Shown here one piece after another: positions 1-8,164 of a DNA stretch of 64,000 nucleotides. Under the pieces are notes generated by a model, which saw only the letters and a program-made list of their open reading frames with translations, had not been told where the DNA came from and made no database searches. Source of the stretch: Algicella marina. GTDB taxonomy: Bacteria; Pseudomonadota; Alphaproteobacteria; Rhodobacterales; Rhodobacteraceae. Where the stretch lies: assembly GCF_009931615.1 (NCBI RefSeq), contig NZ_CP046620.1, forward strand, positions 1,813,501 through 1,877,500, in the 5' to 3' direction. A program made the translations under genes and the position numbers. Each line of letters starts with the position of its first letter. The stretch's first letter is position 1.

Positions 1-93
1 GGGGCACGCCTGCGGACCGTCGAGACCAACGCCGAGGTGGAGCGGACGGCGCCGAAACGCGGGCATCTGCGGATCGTATCGTCCCGCGACTGA
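1..93 (+). CDS. C-terminal end of an unrecognised protein (partial)
   Basis: An open frame runs from the window edge to a TGA at 91-93, giving the last 30 residues, rich in Arg, Glu and Thr and ending ...GHLRIVSSRD. It is followed 27 bases later by a rho-independent terminator on the same strand, which supports a real gene end. It converges with serB. The fragment is too short to assign a family. Confidence 0.55.
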   Translation, partial: GARLRTVETNAEVERTAPKRGHLRIVSSRD

Positions 94-119
94 CGGCGGT
101 ATTTCAGGATTGAGTTGTG

Positions 120-146
120 CGGCGCGTCCCTGCTGGGGCGCGTTTT
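120..146 (+). terminator. Rho-independent terminator of the partial upstream gene
   Basis: CGCGTCCC (123-130) pairs with GGGGCGCG (135-142) through one G-T wobble, with a 4-base TGCT loop, and is followed directly by TTTT at 143-146. Orientation fits the partial gene ending at 93. Confidence 0.65.
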
Positions 147-175
147 GCGTTGCGGCCTGCCTGCGCGGACCCTGA

Positions 176-1006
176 CTAGGGCAGCGCCACTCCGATCAGG
201 GCGAGTACAGCGCTCAGGTCCGAGTGATCGAGGCGGACATCGGCTTCTGCGGCGACAGCCGGCTTGGCCTTGTAGGCGATGCCGAGACCGGCGGCGCCGA
301 TCATCGCGAGATCGTTGGCGCCATCGCCGATGGCCACAGCCTGGAACGGGCTGATGCCGAGACGCTCGGAGATACGGCGCAACGCCTCTTCCTTGGCGGC
401 GCGCCCGAGGATCGGCGGGGTGACGCGGCCGGTGAGATGGCCGTTGTCGACCTCAAGCGAGTTGGCCTGGTGGCTGTGGAAGCCAAGTTCAGCTGCCACC
501 CGCTCCGAGAAAAACGTGAACCCGCCGGAAACGAGTGCGGTTTCGACCCCTGCCCCGCGCAAGCCCGCAAGCAAGGCAGCGGCGCCGGGACTGAAGGTGA
601 TGCGCTGATTGTAGCATTCCTGCAGAACAGAAACCGGCAGCCCCTTGAGCAGCGACACCCGTTCGCGAAGTGCTTCCTCGAAATCGAGTTCGCCGCGCAT
701 CGCCCGTTCGGTGATGTCGGAGACCTGTGGCTTGACGCCGGCGTAATCGGCGAGTTCGTCGATGCATTCCACCTCGATCATGGTGCTGTCCATGTCGGCG
801 ATGAAAAGCCGGGGCACGAAACCGCCGGAAAGAATGTTGAGATCGCACCCCGATGGCGCGACGAGGCCCTCGGGGGCTTCGTCCACCGGAATCACCAGTG
901 CGGTGGGTGACAGGCGGCGCGGGCGGGCGGAGAAAGCCTCCGCCAGCCATTGCGCCTCTGCGTCTCCGACCCCTGCGGCCGAGGTAAGGACGGCCCGGGG
1001 TGGCAC
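176..1006 (-). CDS. serB: Phosphoserine phosphatase SerB (HAD family)
   Basis: This enzyme hydrolyses O-phosphoserine to serine, the last step of serine biosynthesis in the cytosol. The HAD signature DMDST at residues 71-75 supplies the nucleophile Asp71 and the general acid Asp73. It is followed by the SerB-typical EVECIDELA, a phosphate-binding ALVSGGF (motif II) and GDGANDLAMI (motif III). The first 60 residues form the short variable N-terminal region usual for alphaproteobacterial SerB. The length of 276 aa fits the family. It lies 3 bases downstream of the DAHP synthase gene on the same strand, so the two are probably co-transcribed. The start is the ATG at 1006. Confidence 0.95.
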   Translation of the reverse strand: MPPRAVLTSAAGVGDAEAQWLAEAFSARPRRLSPTALVIPVDEAPEGLVAPSGCDLNILSGGFVPRLFIADMDSTMIEVECIDELADYAGVKPQVSDITERAMRGELDFEEALRERVSLLKGLPVSVLQECYNQRITFSPGAAALLAGLRGAGVETALVSGGFTFFSERVAAELGFHSHQANSLEVDNGHLTGRVTPPILGRAAKEEALRRISERLGISPFQAVAIGDGANDLAMIGAAGLGIAYKAKPAVAAEADVRLDHSDLSAVLALIGVALP

Positions 1007-1009
1007 GCG

Positions 1010-2383
1010 TTACTCCGCCGCTTGCGCCCGGGTGCGGCGGCGCTGGTCCAGTTCCTCGGCGACGAGGAATGCAAGCTCCAGCGACTGGCTGGCGTTGAGG
1101 CGCGGATCGCAGGCGGTGTGGTAACGGTCGGAAAGATCGCCATCGGTCACATCGCGCACACCGCCGGTGCATTCGGTGACATCCTTGCCCGTCATCTCGA
1201 AATGCACGCCGCCGGGATAGCTGCCCTCGGCCGCATGGATCTGGAAGAACTCGCGAACTTCGCGCAGCACGCTTTCGAACGGGCGGGTCTTGTAGCCGGA
1301 GGCCGCCTTGATGGTGTTGCCGTGCATCGGGTCGCAGGACCAAACGACCTTGCGGCCTTCTTCCTGCACCGCCCGGATCAGCTTCGGCATGTGATCGCCG
1401 ACCTTGCCTGCGCCAAAACGGTTGATGAGCGTCAAACGACCCGGGATGTTGTCCGGGTTCAGGGTGTCGATCAGCCTTTTCAGGTCGTCGGTGCTGATCG
1501 ACGGGCCGCATTTGAGGCCGATCGGGTTCTGCACGCCGCGGCAGAAGGCGACATGCGCGCCATCAGGCTGGCGGGTGCGGTCACCGATCCAGATCATGTG
1601 GCCGGAGCCGGCGACGGGCAGGCCGGAGGTGCTGTCCACGCGGCAGAGCGCCTCTTCGTACTCCAGCAACAATGCTTCATGGCTGGTGTAGAAATCGACG
1701 CGGTGAAGGGTGTCCGCCGTCTCGCCGGTGACGCCCGCGGCCTCCATGAAGTCGAGCGACTCGGAGATGCGGTTGGCGAGCGCGTCGTAACGCTCGAACC
1801 CCGGCATGTCCTTGGCAAAGTCCAGCGTCCACGAGTGGACACGGGCGATGTCGGCGAAACCGCCCTGGCTGAAGGCGCGCAGCAGGTTCAGCGAGGCCGC
1901 GGCCTGCGTGTAGGCCTGAAGCATCCGGTTCGGATCCGGAATGCGCGATTCGGCGGAGAAGCCGATATCGTTGATGATGTCGCCCCGGTAGCTGGGCAGT
2001 TCGACGCCATCCTTCACCTCTGTCGGGGCGGAGCGGGGCTTGGCAAACTGGCCGGCCATGCGGCCGATCTTGACCACTGGCAGCTTGGCGCCGAAGGTCA
2101 GGACCACGGCCATCTGCAGCATCACCTTGTAGGTGTCGCGGATCAGGTCGGCGGAAAATTCCTCAAAACTTTCAGCGCAATCGCCGCCCTGAAGAAGGAA
2201 TCCACGGCCTTCCGCGACTTCGCCGAGAGCGCGTGTAAGCTTGCGCGCCTCCCCTGCAAAAACGAGGGGCGGATAGCTGGACAGGCGTTTCTCCACGGCG
2301 GCAAGGGCTTCCGCGTCGGTATAATCGGGCATCTGGACCCGTTCCTTCGCGCGCCATTCAGTCTTCTGCCACTGAGCTGTCAT
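1010..2383 (-). CDS. Class II 3-deoxy-7-phosphoheptulonate (DAHP) synthase
   Basis: It condenses phosphoenolpyruvate and erythrose-4-phosphate, the entry step of the shikimate pathway. The plant/actinobacterial class II family is recognised from [27 protein letters not shown], the [14 protein letters not shown] block, [14 protein letters not shown] and [10 protein letters not shown], with the metal-binding Cys and His visible. About 457 aa is the usual length. I chose the ATG at 2383 ([10 protein letters not shown]), which has GGAAG just upstream; an in-frame ATG at 2392 would add three residues. It is followed by serB. Family identity is secure; the exact aro symbol (aroF, aroG or aroH) is not. 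Confidence 0.95.
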   Translation of the reverse strand: MTAQWQKTEWRAKERVQMPDYTDAEALAAVEKRLSSYPPLVFAGEARKLTRALGEVAEGRGFLLQGGDCAESFEEFSADLIRDTYKVMLQMAVVLTFGAKLPVVKIGRMAGQFAKPRSAPTEVKDGVELPSYRGDIINDIGFSAESRIPDPNRMLQAYTQAAASLNLLRAFSQGGFADIARVHSWTLDFAKDMPGFERYDALANRISESLDFMEAAGVTGETADTLHRVDFYTSHEALLLEYEEALCRVDSTSGLPVAGSGHMIWIGDRTRQPDGAHVAFCRGVQNPIGLKCGPSISTDDLKRLIDTLNPDNIPGRLTLINRFGAGKVGDHMPKLIRAVQEEGRKVVWSCDPMHGNTIKAASGYKTRPFESVLREVREFFQIHAAEGSYPGGVHFEMTGKDVTECTGGVRDVTDGDLSDRYHTACDPRLNASQSLELAFLVAEELDQRRRTRAQAAE

Positions 2384-2512
2384 CTCTTCCATCCCGTGTG
2401 AGGTTTTTGCTGTGAGGCGCTCTTATAGGGGGATCGGCGACAGATGGGAAGCAATTGAGGCCGAATGCGGCAAGAAAATTTCCGGGCCCTGGAGCCTGGA
2501 TTATTATCCCTT

Positions 2513-2567
2513 GACCTACCCTTCCATGGCGTTCCAAACCGGGTCTGGAGCTTTGGAAGGTAGCTGG
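2513..2567. promoter_or_regulatory. Inverted repeat spanning the leader and ribosome binding site of the GlxA-type gene
   Basis: CTACCCTTCCA (2516-2526) is complementary, apart from one extra C, to TGGAAGGTAG (2554-2563), with flanking GACC and GGTC extending the match. The right arm contains the only good ribosome binding sequence, GGAAGG (2555-2560), ahead of the GTG at 2570. It could be an RNA stem hiding that site or a protein operator; the sequence alone cannot separate these. Confidence 0.4.
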
Positions 2568-2569
2568 TC

Positions 2570-3538
2570 GTGACCGAAGTGGAACACAAGACGGAGCGGT
2601 TTGCTTTCCTGCTGCTGGAAAACTTCACGCTGCTTGCCTTTTCCAGCGCGGTCGAGCCACTGCGGCTGGCGAATTTCAATTCACATGGAACGCTGTATTC
2701 CTGGCGGGTGCTGGGCGAGAATCCGGAGCTCGTATCCAGTTCCGGCGGGGTACGGATCACGCCGGACGCCGGACTGGTGGAGTTGGACCGGGACGAGACG
2801 ATCATTGTCGTCGGCGGGCGCGACGTGAAGAACTCAACGACCAAGGCGGTGCTGGCCTGGCTGCGGCGGGAGCATCGCAAGGGGATGACGGTGGGCGCCG
2901 TTTGCACCGGAAGCCACGTGCTGGCGAAGGCCGGGCTGCTGGACGGACGGCGGGCGACGATCCACTGGGACAATCGCGACAGTTTCGTCGAGGATTACCC
3001 GGAAATCGAACTGGCGCAGAATGTCTTTGTCATCGACGGCAATCGCATAACCTCCTCCGGCGGAACCGCACCGTCCGACATGATGCTGAAACTGATAGCG
3101 GACCGGCACGGCTCGCCTCTGGCCAATACGGTGGCGGATCAGATGATCCACACCTCGATCCGCACCGACCGGGACGAGCAACGGCTGTCGATCCCGACAC
3201 GGATCGGCGTGCGGCATCCCAAGCTGTCGACCGTGATCCATATGATGGAAGGCAGTATCGAGGAGCCGGTTTCGCCGACGCAACTGGCTGCAGACGTGGG
3301 CATGTCTACCCGACAGTTGGAGCGGCTGTTCCGGCGCTATCTCAACCGCAGCCCCAAACGCTATTACATGGAACTGCGGTTGGGACGGGCGCGAAACCTG
3401 CTGATGCAAACGGACATGAGCGTGATCAATGTGGCGCTGGCCTGCGGCTTCGCATCGCCGTCGCATTTCTCGAAATGCTACAGGGCGCATTTCGGTACCA
3501 CACCCTATCGTGAGCGGGGAACGCAGCCAGCAACCTGA
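2570..3538 (+). CDS. GlxA family (DJ-1/PfpI plus AraC) transcriptional regulator
   Basis: A DNA-binding transcription factor with an N-terminal DJ-1/PfpI-like domain (about residues 10-190) and a C-terminal AraC helix-turn-helix pair (about 215-315). The first domain shows FLLLENFTLLAFSSAVEPLR and the AVCTGSHVLAKAGLL nucleophile-elbow region. The second shows LAADVGMSTRQLERLFRRYL and VALACGFASPSHFSKCYR. Relatives control catabolism of quaternary amines or amino acids, but nothing nearby fixes the target. The start is GTG with GGAAGG nine bases upstream, inside an inverted repeat. It is divergent from the DAHP synthase gene. 322 aa is standard. Confidence 0.88.
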   Translation: MTEVEHKTERFAFLLLENFTLLAFSSAVEPLRLANFNSHGTLYSWRVLGENPELVSSSGGVRITPDAGLVELDRDETIIVVGGRDVKNSTTKAVLAWLRREHRKGMTVGAVCTGSHVLAKAGLLDGRRATIHWDNRDSFVEDYPEIELAQNVFVIDGNRITSSGGTAPSDMMLKLIADRHGSPLANTVADQMIHTSIRTDRDEQRLSIPTRIGVRHPKLSTVIHMMEGSIEEPVSPTQLAADVGMSTRQLERLFRRYLNRSPKRYYMELRLGRARNLLMQTDMSVINVALACGFASPSHFSKCYRAHFGTTPYRERGTQPAT

Positions 3539-3568
3539 CCGCCGGGCCGCCGGGGCGGTGCTGGGGAC

Positions 3569-4450
3569 TCAGTGCATTTGCATGCCGGCGGGCTCGCCCG
3601 GGCGTTCCGGCGATGTGACCGTGGTGAAGACGGCCGTGACGGCGAGGATCACGGCGACGATGCGCACCTCCAGCCGGATGGCGCGACGCAGGCGGCTTCC
3701 GGCCTGCGGCCTACCCTTCAGCAATGCGGGCGTCAGCCACAGCTTGTTGCCGGCGGCGATGGCCATAAGGGCGGCGAAGGCAAGCAGTTTCAGGGTAAAG
3801 ATGCGGCCGTAGGGCGTGGCCAGTGCGGCAATGGGATCACCGGTGAAGAGGTAGAGCAGAGCGATGCCGGAGACCGCCAGCAGAGCGACAGTGACAAGAG
3901 CGATGCGGCCGAATTCCCGGGCGGCAAAACCTGCCTGTTTCGCGTCGGCGAGGGCGAGGCGGTGGAGCGGATGGAAGCCGCCGATCCAGAAGGACACAGC
4001 GAGCATGTGCAGCCAAATCAGCACGCCGAGGGCGAGGCGCGGCTCCCCCAGTGAATGCCCGCGAAAGGCAAAGGAAGCCGCGACGATGGCGGCGCCAGTG
4101 GCGGCGATGAACTGGGCAGCGCGGCCATCGGTGACCAGAAACAGGATGAGGGCGAGACCGGCAAGGCGAATCTCGAGGCTGGTGCCGAGAGGGCTGTTGA
4201 TGATCAGGCCGAAGATCGTCGGTTCCGCCGCTTCGCGCAATGTGCCGCCGGTGAGAAACCAGGCGCGGAGCGGGAGGCGCAGAGCGGAAAACACCGCTGC
4301 GGCGAGTGCCGCGAGGACAGCGACGCGGCGCGTTTCCGACCGGGTTTCGTAGTTGAGTTCGGAGAGGCTCCAGACCGCGAGGGCACTGCCGGCGGCCAGC
4401 AATGTGGCCGCGTAGGCGGCGAATTTGACCGCCACGGACAGCAGGGTCAT
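3569..4450 (-). CDS. copD: CopD-type copper resistance / copper import membrane protein
   Basis: An inner-membrane protein of about 293 aa with roughly eight hydrophobic segments, matching the CopD family that partners periplasmic CopC in copper handling. Recognisable blocks are LIWLHMLAVSFWIGGFHPL (the family His-containing segment) and LKLLAFAALMAIAAGNKLWL. The upstream open frame is longer, but its N-terminus is Pro/Arg-rich and unlike a membrane protein, so I start at the ATG at 4450 (MTLLSVAVKF). It follows copC by 37 bases on the same strand; the pair is an operon. Known CopCD pairs import or buffer copper; the direction of transport here is not shown. Confidence 0.82.
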   Translation of the reverse strand: MTLLSVAVKFAAYAATLLAAGSALAVWSLSELNYETRSETRRVAVLAALAAAVFSALRLPLRAWFLTGGTLREAAEPTIFGLIINSPLGTSLEIRLAGLALILFLVTDGRAAQFIAATGAAIVAASFAFRGHSLGEPRLALGVLIWLHMLAVSFWIGGFHPLHRLALADAKQAGFAAREFGRIALVTVALLAVSGIALLYLFTGDPIAALATPYGRIFTLKLLAFAALMAIAAGNKLWLTPALLKGRPQAGSRLRRAIRLEVRIVAVILAVTAVFTTVTSPERPGEPAGMQMH

Positions 4451-4487
4451 GCCATCGGAAAAGAGCGCCTCGATCGCCCTGCCCTCC

Positions 4488-4844
4488 CTACTGGATGCTG
4501 AAGCTGACCGTGCCCTGAAGCGGGTGGCCATCCTCGGCAAGGCCACGCCATTCGATGATGTAGCTGCCGGCGGGGATGGCGGCGGGCGTGGCCTCGAACG
4601 TGGTTGCGGGAGTGAGGGGGGAGCGCCGTTCAACCTCGTGGTCTGTGCCGTCGCTGCCGGTCAGGCGAATGGAGGTGACCGTGGTGGGCTTGTCGAAAGT
4701 CAGGGTGATGACCTCCGGCGCAGCGGAAAGCGTAGCGCCATCGGCGGGACTGCTTGCCTCCTTCTTCGAATGGGCAAAGGCGGGCACCGCGAGGCAGAAG
4801 GCGAGAGCCAGCAGGGCGGTGCGGCGTCTGAGTGGCTTGAGCAA
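4488..4844 (-). CDS. copC: CopC periplasmic copper-binding protein
   Basis: A small secreted beta-sandwich protein that binds copper. The signal peptide LLKPLRRRTALLALAFCLAV-PAFA is followed by a mature N-terminus AHSKKEASSPADGA, where the histidine near position 1 is the classic CopC copper ligand and SSPADGA is the family motif. The C-terminus DGHPLQGTVSFSIQ carries another conserved His. The only start that gives a clean signal peptide is the TTG at 4844, with GGAGG seven bases upstream; the ATG at 4988 gives an implausible extension. 118 aa is normal for the family. Confidence 0.85.
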   Translation of the reverse strand: MLKPLRRRTALLALAFCLAVPAFAHSKKEASSPADGATLSAAPEVITLTFDKPTTVTSIRLTGSDGTDHEVERRSPLTPATTFEATPAAIPAGSYIIEWRGLAEDGHPLQGTVSFSIQ

Positions 4845-5020
4845 GGCGTTTCCTCCATCCGTTGCCTGCGGACCTGCACGTTCGGGCCCATTGCGGCCAT
4901 GGCTACCACGGGTGACGCGGATTGGCAGCAGGAATGTCGGTCGTTGACGCCGTGGCCGCCGATAGTGTGGAGTGGAACTGAAGATCATGACGCGGCGACG
5001 GGCCGCGCGGGGAGGAAACC

Positions 5021-6190
5021 ATGGAAGATCCGGTTGTTATCGCGGGTGCGGCACGCACGCCCATGGGCGGCTTTCAGGGGGCGCTCTCGGGCGTGACGGC
5101 GGCCGAACTCGGCGGTGTCGCCATCCGCTCGGCCCTGGAGCGGGCGGGCGTGGCGGTTGCGGACGTGGACGAGTTGCTGATGGGCTGTGTGCTGCCAGCA
5201 GGCCAGGGGCAGGCCCCCGCGCGGCAGGCTGGGTTTGCCGCCGGACTGGGCGAGGATGTGCCGGCGACGACGCTGAACAAGATGTGCGGCTCGGGCATGA
5301 AGGCGGTGATGATCGCCCATGACCAGGTGCGGCTGTGTGCCGGGAAGGTCGTGGTCGCGGGCGGGATGGAGAGCATGACGCAAGCGCCCTATCTCTTGCC
5401 GAAGATGCGCGGCGGGGCAAGGCTGGGACACGGAGCAGTGGTCGACCACATGTTCCTCGATGGATTGGAAGATGCCTATGAAAAGGGGCGGCTTATGGGG
5501 AGTTTCGCGGAAGATTGCGCGGAGACTTACCAGTTCACACGCGAAGCGCAGGACGGGTATGCACTCGCTTCCCTTGAGGCGGCTCTTGCGGCTGATTCTG
5601 CGCCGGAGATAGCAGCGGTAACGGTTGCGGCGCGCAAGGGCGATGTAGACGTGCTTGAGGACGAACAACCGAAGACCGCACGCCCGGAGAAAATACCTAT
5701 GCTGAAGCCTGCGTTTCGCGAAGGCGGGACGGTGACGGCGGCCAATTCCTCGTCTATCTCCGACGGCGCGGCGGCGCTGGTGCTGACACGTCGGAGCGTG
5801 GCAGAGGCACGGGGGCTGGCGATACGTGCCTACCTGCATGGCCATGCGAGCCATGCGCAGGCGCCGGGCCTGTTCACCACCGCGCCGGTGCCGGCGGCGC
5901 GGAAGGTGCTGGATTACGTGGGCTGGGACGCGGGCGATGTCGATTTGTGGGAAGTGAACGAGGCTTTCGCGGTGGTGCCGATGGCATTCATGGCAGAGAT
6001 GGGCGTGCCGCGCGAGAAACTGAACGTTCTGGGCGGCGCCTGTGCACTGGGTCACCCGATCGGCGCCTCGGGAGCGCGGATCATCGTGACGCTGCTGAAC
6101 GCGCTGGAGCAGCGCGGGCTGCGGCGCGGTGTGGCGGCGATCTGTATCGGCGGCGGCGAGGGCACGGCGGTAGCCGTGGAACTGGCATGA
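5021..6190 (+). CDS. Acetyl-CoA C-acetyltransferase (thiolase)
   Basis: It makes or cleaves 3-ketoacyl-CoA, joining two acetyl-CoA or releasing acetyl-CoA. The active-site cysteine is in NKMCGSGMKAV (Cys89), the general base in GGACALGHPIGASGAR, and the second cysteine in AAICIGGGEGTA near the C-terminus. 389 aa is typical of biosynthetic or degradative thiolases. It overlaps by four bases (ATGA) with an SDR of 3-hydroxyacyl-CoA dehydrogenase type, so the pair could act on consecutive steps of a short-chain or branched acyl-CoA pathway. The substrate is not determinable. The start is the ATG at 5021, nine bases after a GAGGAAA sequence. Confidence 0.92.
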   Translation: MEDPVVIAGAARTPMGGFQGALSGVTAAELGGVAIRSALERAGVAVADVDELLMGCVLPAGQGQAPARQAGFAAGLGEDVPATTLNKMCGSGMKAVMIAHDQVRLCAGKVVVAGGMESMTQAPYLLPKMRGGARLGHGAVVDHMFLDGLEDAYEKGRLMGSFAEDCAETYQFTREAQDGYALASLEAALAADSAPEIAAVTVAARKGDVDVLEDEQPKTARPEKIPMLKPAFREGGTVTAANSSSISDGAAALVLTRRSVAEARGLAIRAYLHGHASHAQAPGLFTTAPVPAARKVLDYVGWDAGDVDLWEVNEAFAVVPMAFMAEMGVPREKLNVLGGACALGHPIGASGARIIVTLLNALEQRGLRRGVAAICIGGGEGTAVAVELA

Positions 6191-6954
6191 AAATCGCGGG
6201 CTGCGCGGCCGTCGTCTCCGGCGGGGCATCGGGGCTGGGCGCGGCAACGGCGCGGGCGCTGGCCGAGAGGGGCGCCACGGTGACGGTTCTGGACCTGAAC
6301 CGCGATGCGGGTGAGGCGGTGGCCGACGAGATCGGCGGCCTGTTCGTGGCCACAGACGTGACTGACGGAACAGCGGTGAGCGCGGCGCTGGCCAAGGCGG
6401 CGGAGGCCCACGGCGTGGCCCGGATCGCCGTTTCCTGCGCAGGCATCGCGCCCGGGGCGAAGACGGTTGACCGGGAGGGCAAGCCGCACGATCCCGACGT
6501 GTTCGCGAAGGTGATGGCGGTAAACCTGATGGGCACGTTCAACCTGGCGACACAGGCGGCGGCAGGAATGGTGGCGCTGGAGCCTGAGGGCGAGGATGGG
6601 GAGCGCGGGGTGATCGTCAATACCGCCTCGATTGCCGCCTACGAGGGACAGATCGGCCAGATCGGTTATGCCGCCAGCAAGGGTGCGGTGGCGGCCATGA
6701 CGCTGCCAATGGCCCGCGACCTGCACCGGCAGGGTATCCGCGTTTGTGCGATTGCGCCGGGGATGTTCGAGACGCCGATGGTGGAAGGGCTGCCGACGGA
6801 GGTGCGCGAAAGCCTCGGCGCGGCGGTGCCGTTTCCGCCACGATTGGGCAAGCCTTCCGAGTTCGCACGGTTGGTGCTGGAAATCGCGGAAAACCCGATG
6901 CTGAACGGCACGGTGATGCGGTTGGACGGGGCGATACGGCTGGCGCCCCGCTAG
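6187..6954 (+). CDS. Short-chain dehydrogenase, 3-hydroxyacyl-CoA dehydrogenase type II-like
   Basis: An NAD-binding Rossmann enzyme of 255 aa. The cofactor motif is SGGASGLGAATARALAERG (residues about 11-29), DVTD marks the adenine-binding Asp, CAGIAPG replaces NNAG, and the catalytic residues are in NTASIAAYEGQIGQIGYAASKGAV (Ser, YxxxK). The MVALEPEGEDGERGVIVNTAS stretch resembles human HSD17B10-like 3-hydroxy-2-methylbutyryl-CoA dehydrogenases. The start is the ATG overlapping the thiolase stop; a longer frame beginning at 5947 lies inside the thiolase gene and is rejected. The coupling suggests beta-oxidation-type or isoleucine-type acyl-CoA turnover. Confidence 0.88.
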   Translation: MKIAGCAAVVSGGASGLGAATARALAERGATVTVLDLNRDAGEAVADEIGGLFVATDVTDGTAVSAALAKAAEAHGVARIAVSCAGIAPGAKTVDREGKPHDPDVFAKVMAVNLMGTFNLATQAAAGMVALEPEGEDGERGVIVNTASIAAYEGQIGQIGYAASKGAVAAMTLPMARDLHRQGIRVCAIAPGMFETPMVEGLPTEVRESLGAAVPFPPRLGKPSEFARLVLEIAENPMLNGTVMRLDGAIRLAPR

Positions 6955-6961
6955 GGTATGC

Positions 6962-8089
6962 TCAGTCCGCCGGGGTCATACGGTAGGCAGCGCCGTCGCC
7001 GACGCTGAGAAACCAGATACTGCCATCGGGGGCTTCGCGGATGTCGCGAATGCGGGTGTAGCGATCCTGGAACAGGCGTTCGGCCTCCGTCACCTCGCTG
7101 CCGTCACGTACCAGCCGCGAGATCATGTTGAACTTGAGCGACCCTACGAAAATGTCTCCCTGCCACTCGGGGAAGAGGCTGCCGGAATAGACCATCATGC
7201 CGGAGGGGGCGATGGACGGATCCCAGTAATGTGCCGGCTGTTCGAGCCCGGGGGCGGAGGTGCCCTGCCCGATCTTGCCGCCGGAGTAATGGCGCCCATA
7301 GGAGATGACAGGCCAGCCGTAGTTCAGGCCGGGCTCTGGACGGTTGATCTCGTCGCCCCCCTGCGCGCCGTGCTCGACCGTCCAGAGGGTTCCGGTTTCG
7401 TCGAGGGCCGCGCCCTGCGGATTGCGGTGGCCGAGCGACCAGATGGCGTCGAGGCCGTCGCCCCCGACGAAAGGATTGTCGGCCGGGATGGAGCCGTCGC
7501 GGTTGATGCGGACAACCTTGCCGTTGAACCGGGACTTGTCCTGCGCAAGCTCGCGGGCACCACGTTCGCCGATGGTAAGGAAGAGCTTGCCATCAGGTGC
7601 CTCGACAATACGCGACCCGAAATGCTGGCCGGCACCGGAGCCGTTGTTCATCGTGAAGATGTCGCGGACGTTTTGCAGGCTGGAGCCATCAGCCGAAAGT
7701 TCAGCAGCGGCCAGCGCCGTGCCGGCACCGCCCTGCATGGGCTTGGCATAGGAGATAAAGAGTGTGCGGGTGGTTGCAAAATCACGGGCGAGAACAACAT
7801 CGAGCAGACCGCCCTGCCCCAGAACCGCCACTTCCGGGACGCCGGAGACGAGGCTAGCGCTGCCTTCCATCACCCGCAGCAATCGACCGTCCCGTTCCGT
7901 TATCAGGAGACCGCCGGAGGGCAGGAAGGCGATGGCCCAAGGTTCGTCGAGGCCTGTGACCATACGGGTGACCTCGACCTCACCGCCGTCTACGGGGACC
8001 GTCTCGGCCTCGGCCTCGCTGGTCACGAACAGCGCGGTGGCAACGATTGCGGCAATCACTGCCAGTGAAATCGAGCGGAAAAGGTTCAT
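6962..8089 (-). CDS. Periplasmic PQQ-dependent aldose sugar dehydrogenase-like protein
   Basis: A secreted six-bladed beta-propeller of the soluble glucose/aldose sugar dehydrogenase family (E. coli YliI, now Asd). A signal peptide of about 28 residues (MNLFRSISLAVIAAIVATAL...EAEA) precedes the WAIAFLPSGGLLITERDGRL blade. GHRNPQGAALDETGTLW carries the catalytic-type His, and VEHGAQGGDEINRPEPGLNY the PQQ- and calcium-site region. The family oxidises aldose sugars with pyrroloquinoline quinone; no pqq genes are in the window. The ATG at 8089 has GGAGG eight bases upstream; the earlier in-frame ATG at 8137 is less likely. Confidence 0.85.
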   Translation of the reverse strand: MNLFRSISLAVIAAIVATALFVTSEAEAETVPVDGGEVEVTRMVTGLDEPWAIAFLPSGGLLITERDGRLLRVMEGSASLVSGVPEVAVLGQGGLLDVVLARDFATTRTLFISYAKPMQGGAGTALAAAELSADGSSLQNVRDIFTMNNGSGAGQHFGSRIVEAPDGKLFLTIGERGARELAQDKSRFNGKVVRINRDGSIPADNPFVGGDGLDAIWSLGHRNPQGAALDETGTLWTVEHGAQGGDEINRPEPGLNYGWPVISYGRHYSGGKIGQGTSAPGLEQPAHYWDPSIAPSGMMVYSGSLFPEWQGDIFVGSLKFNMISRLVRDGSEVTEAERLFQDRYTRIRDIREAPDGSIWFLSVGDGAAYRMTPAD

Positions 8090-8164
8090 CTCGGCATCCT
8101 CCGGGTCTATGAGATGAGACATAGGACTTTGGCGCACATGTCAAAGCCCGTTCAAGAGGTGGTG

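Noticed and set aside
950-2401. 483-codon open frame opposite DAHP synthase
   Set aside because: Shadow frame; the opposite strand carries every class II DAHP synthase motif.
4985-6247. 420-codon open frame antisense to the thiolase
   Set aside because: Arg/His-rich composition without a family; the sense strand is an unmistakable thiolase. High-G+C shadow frame.
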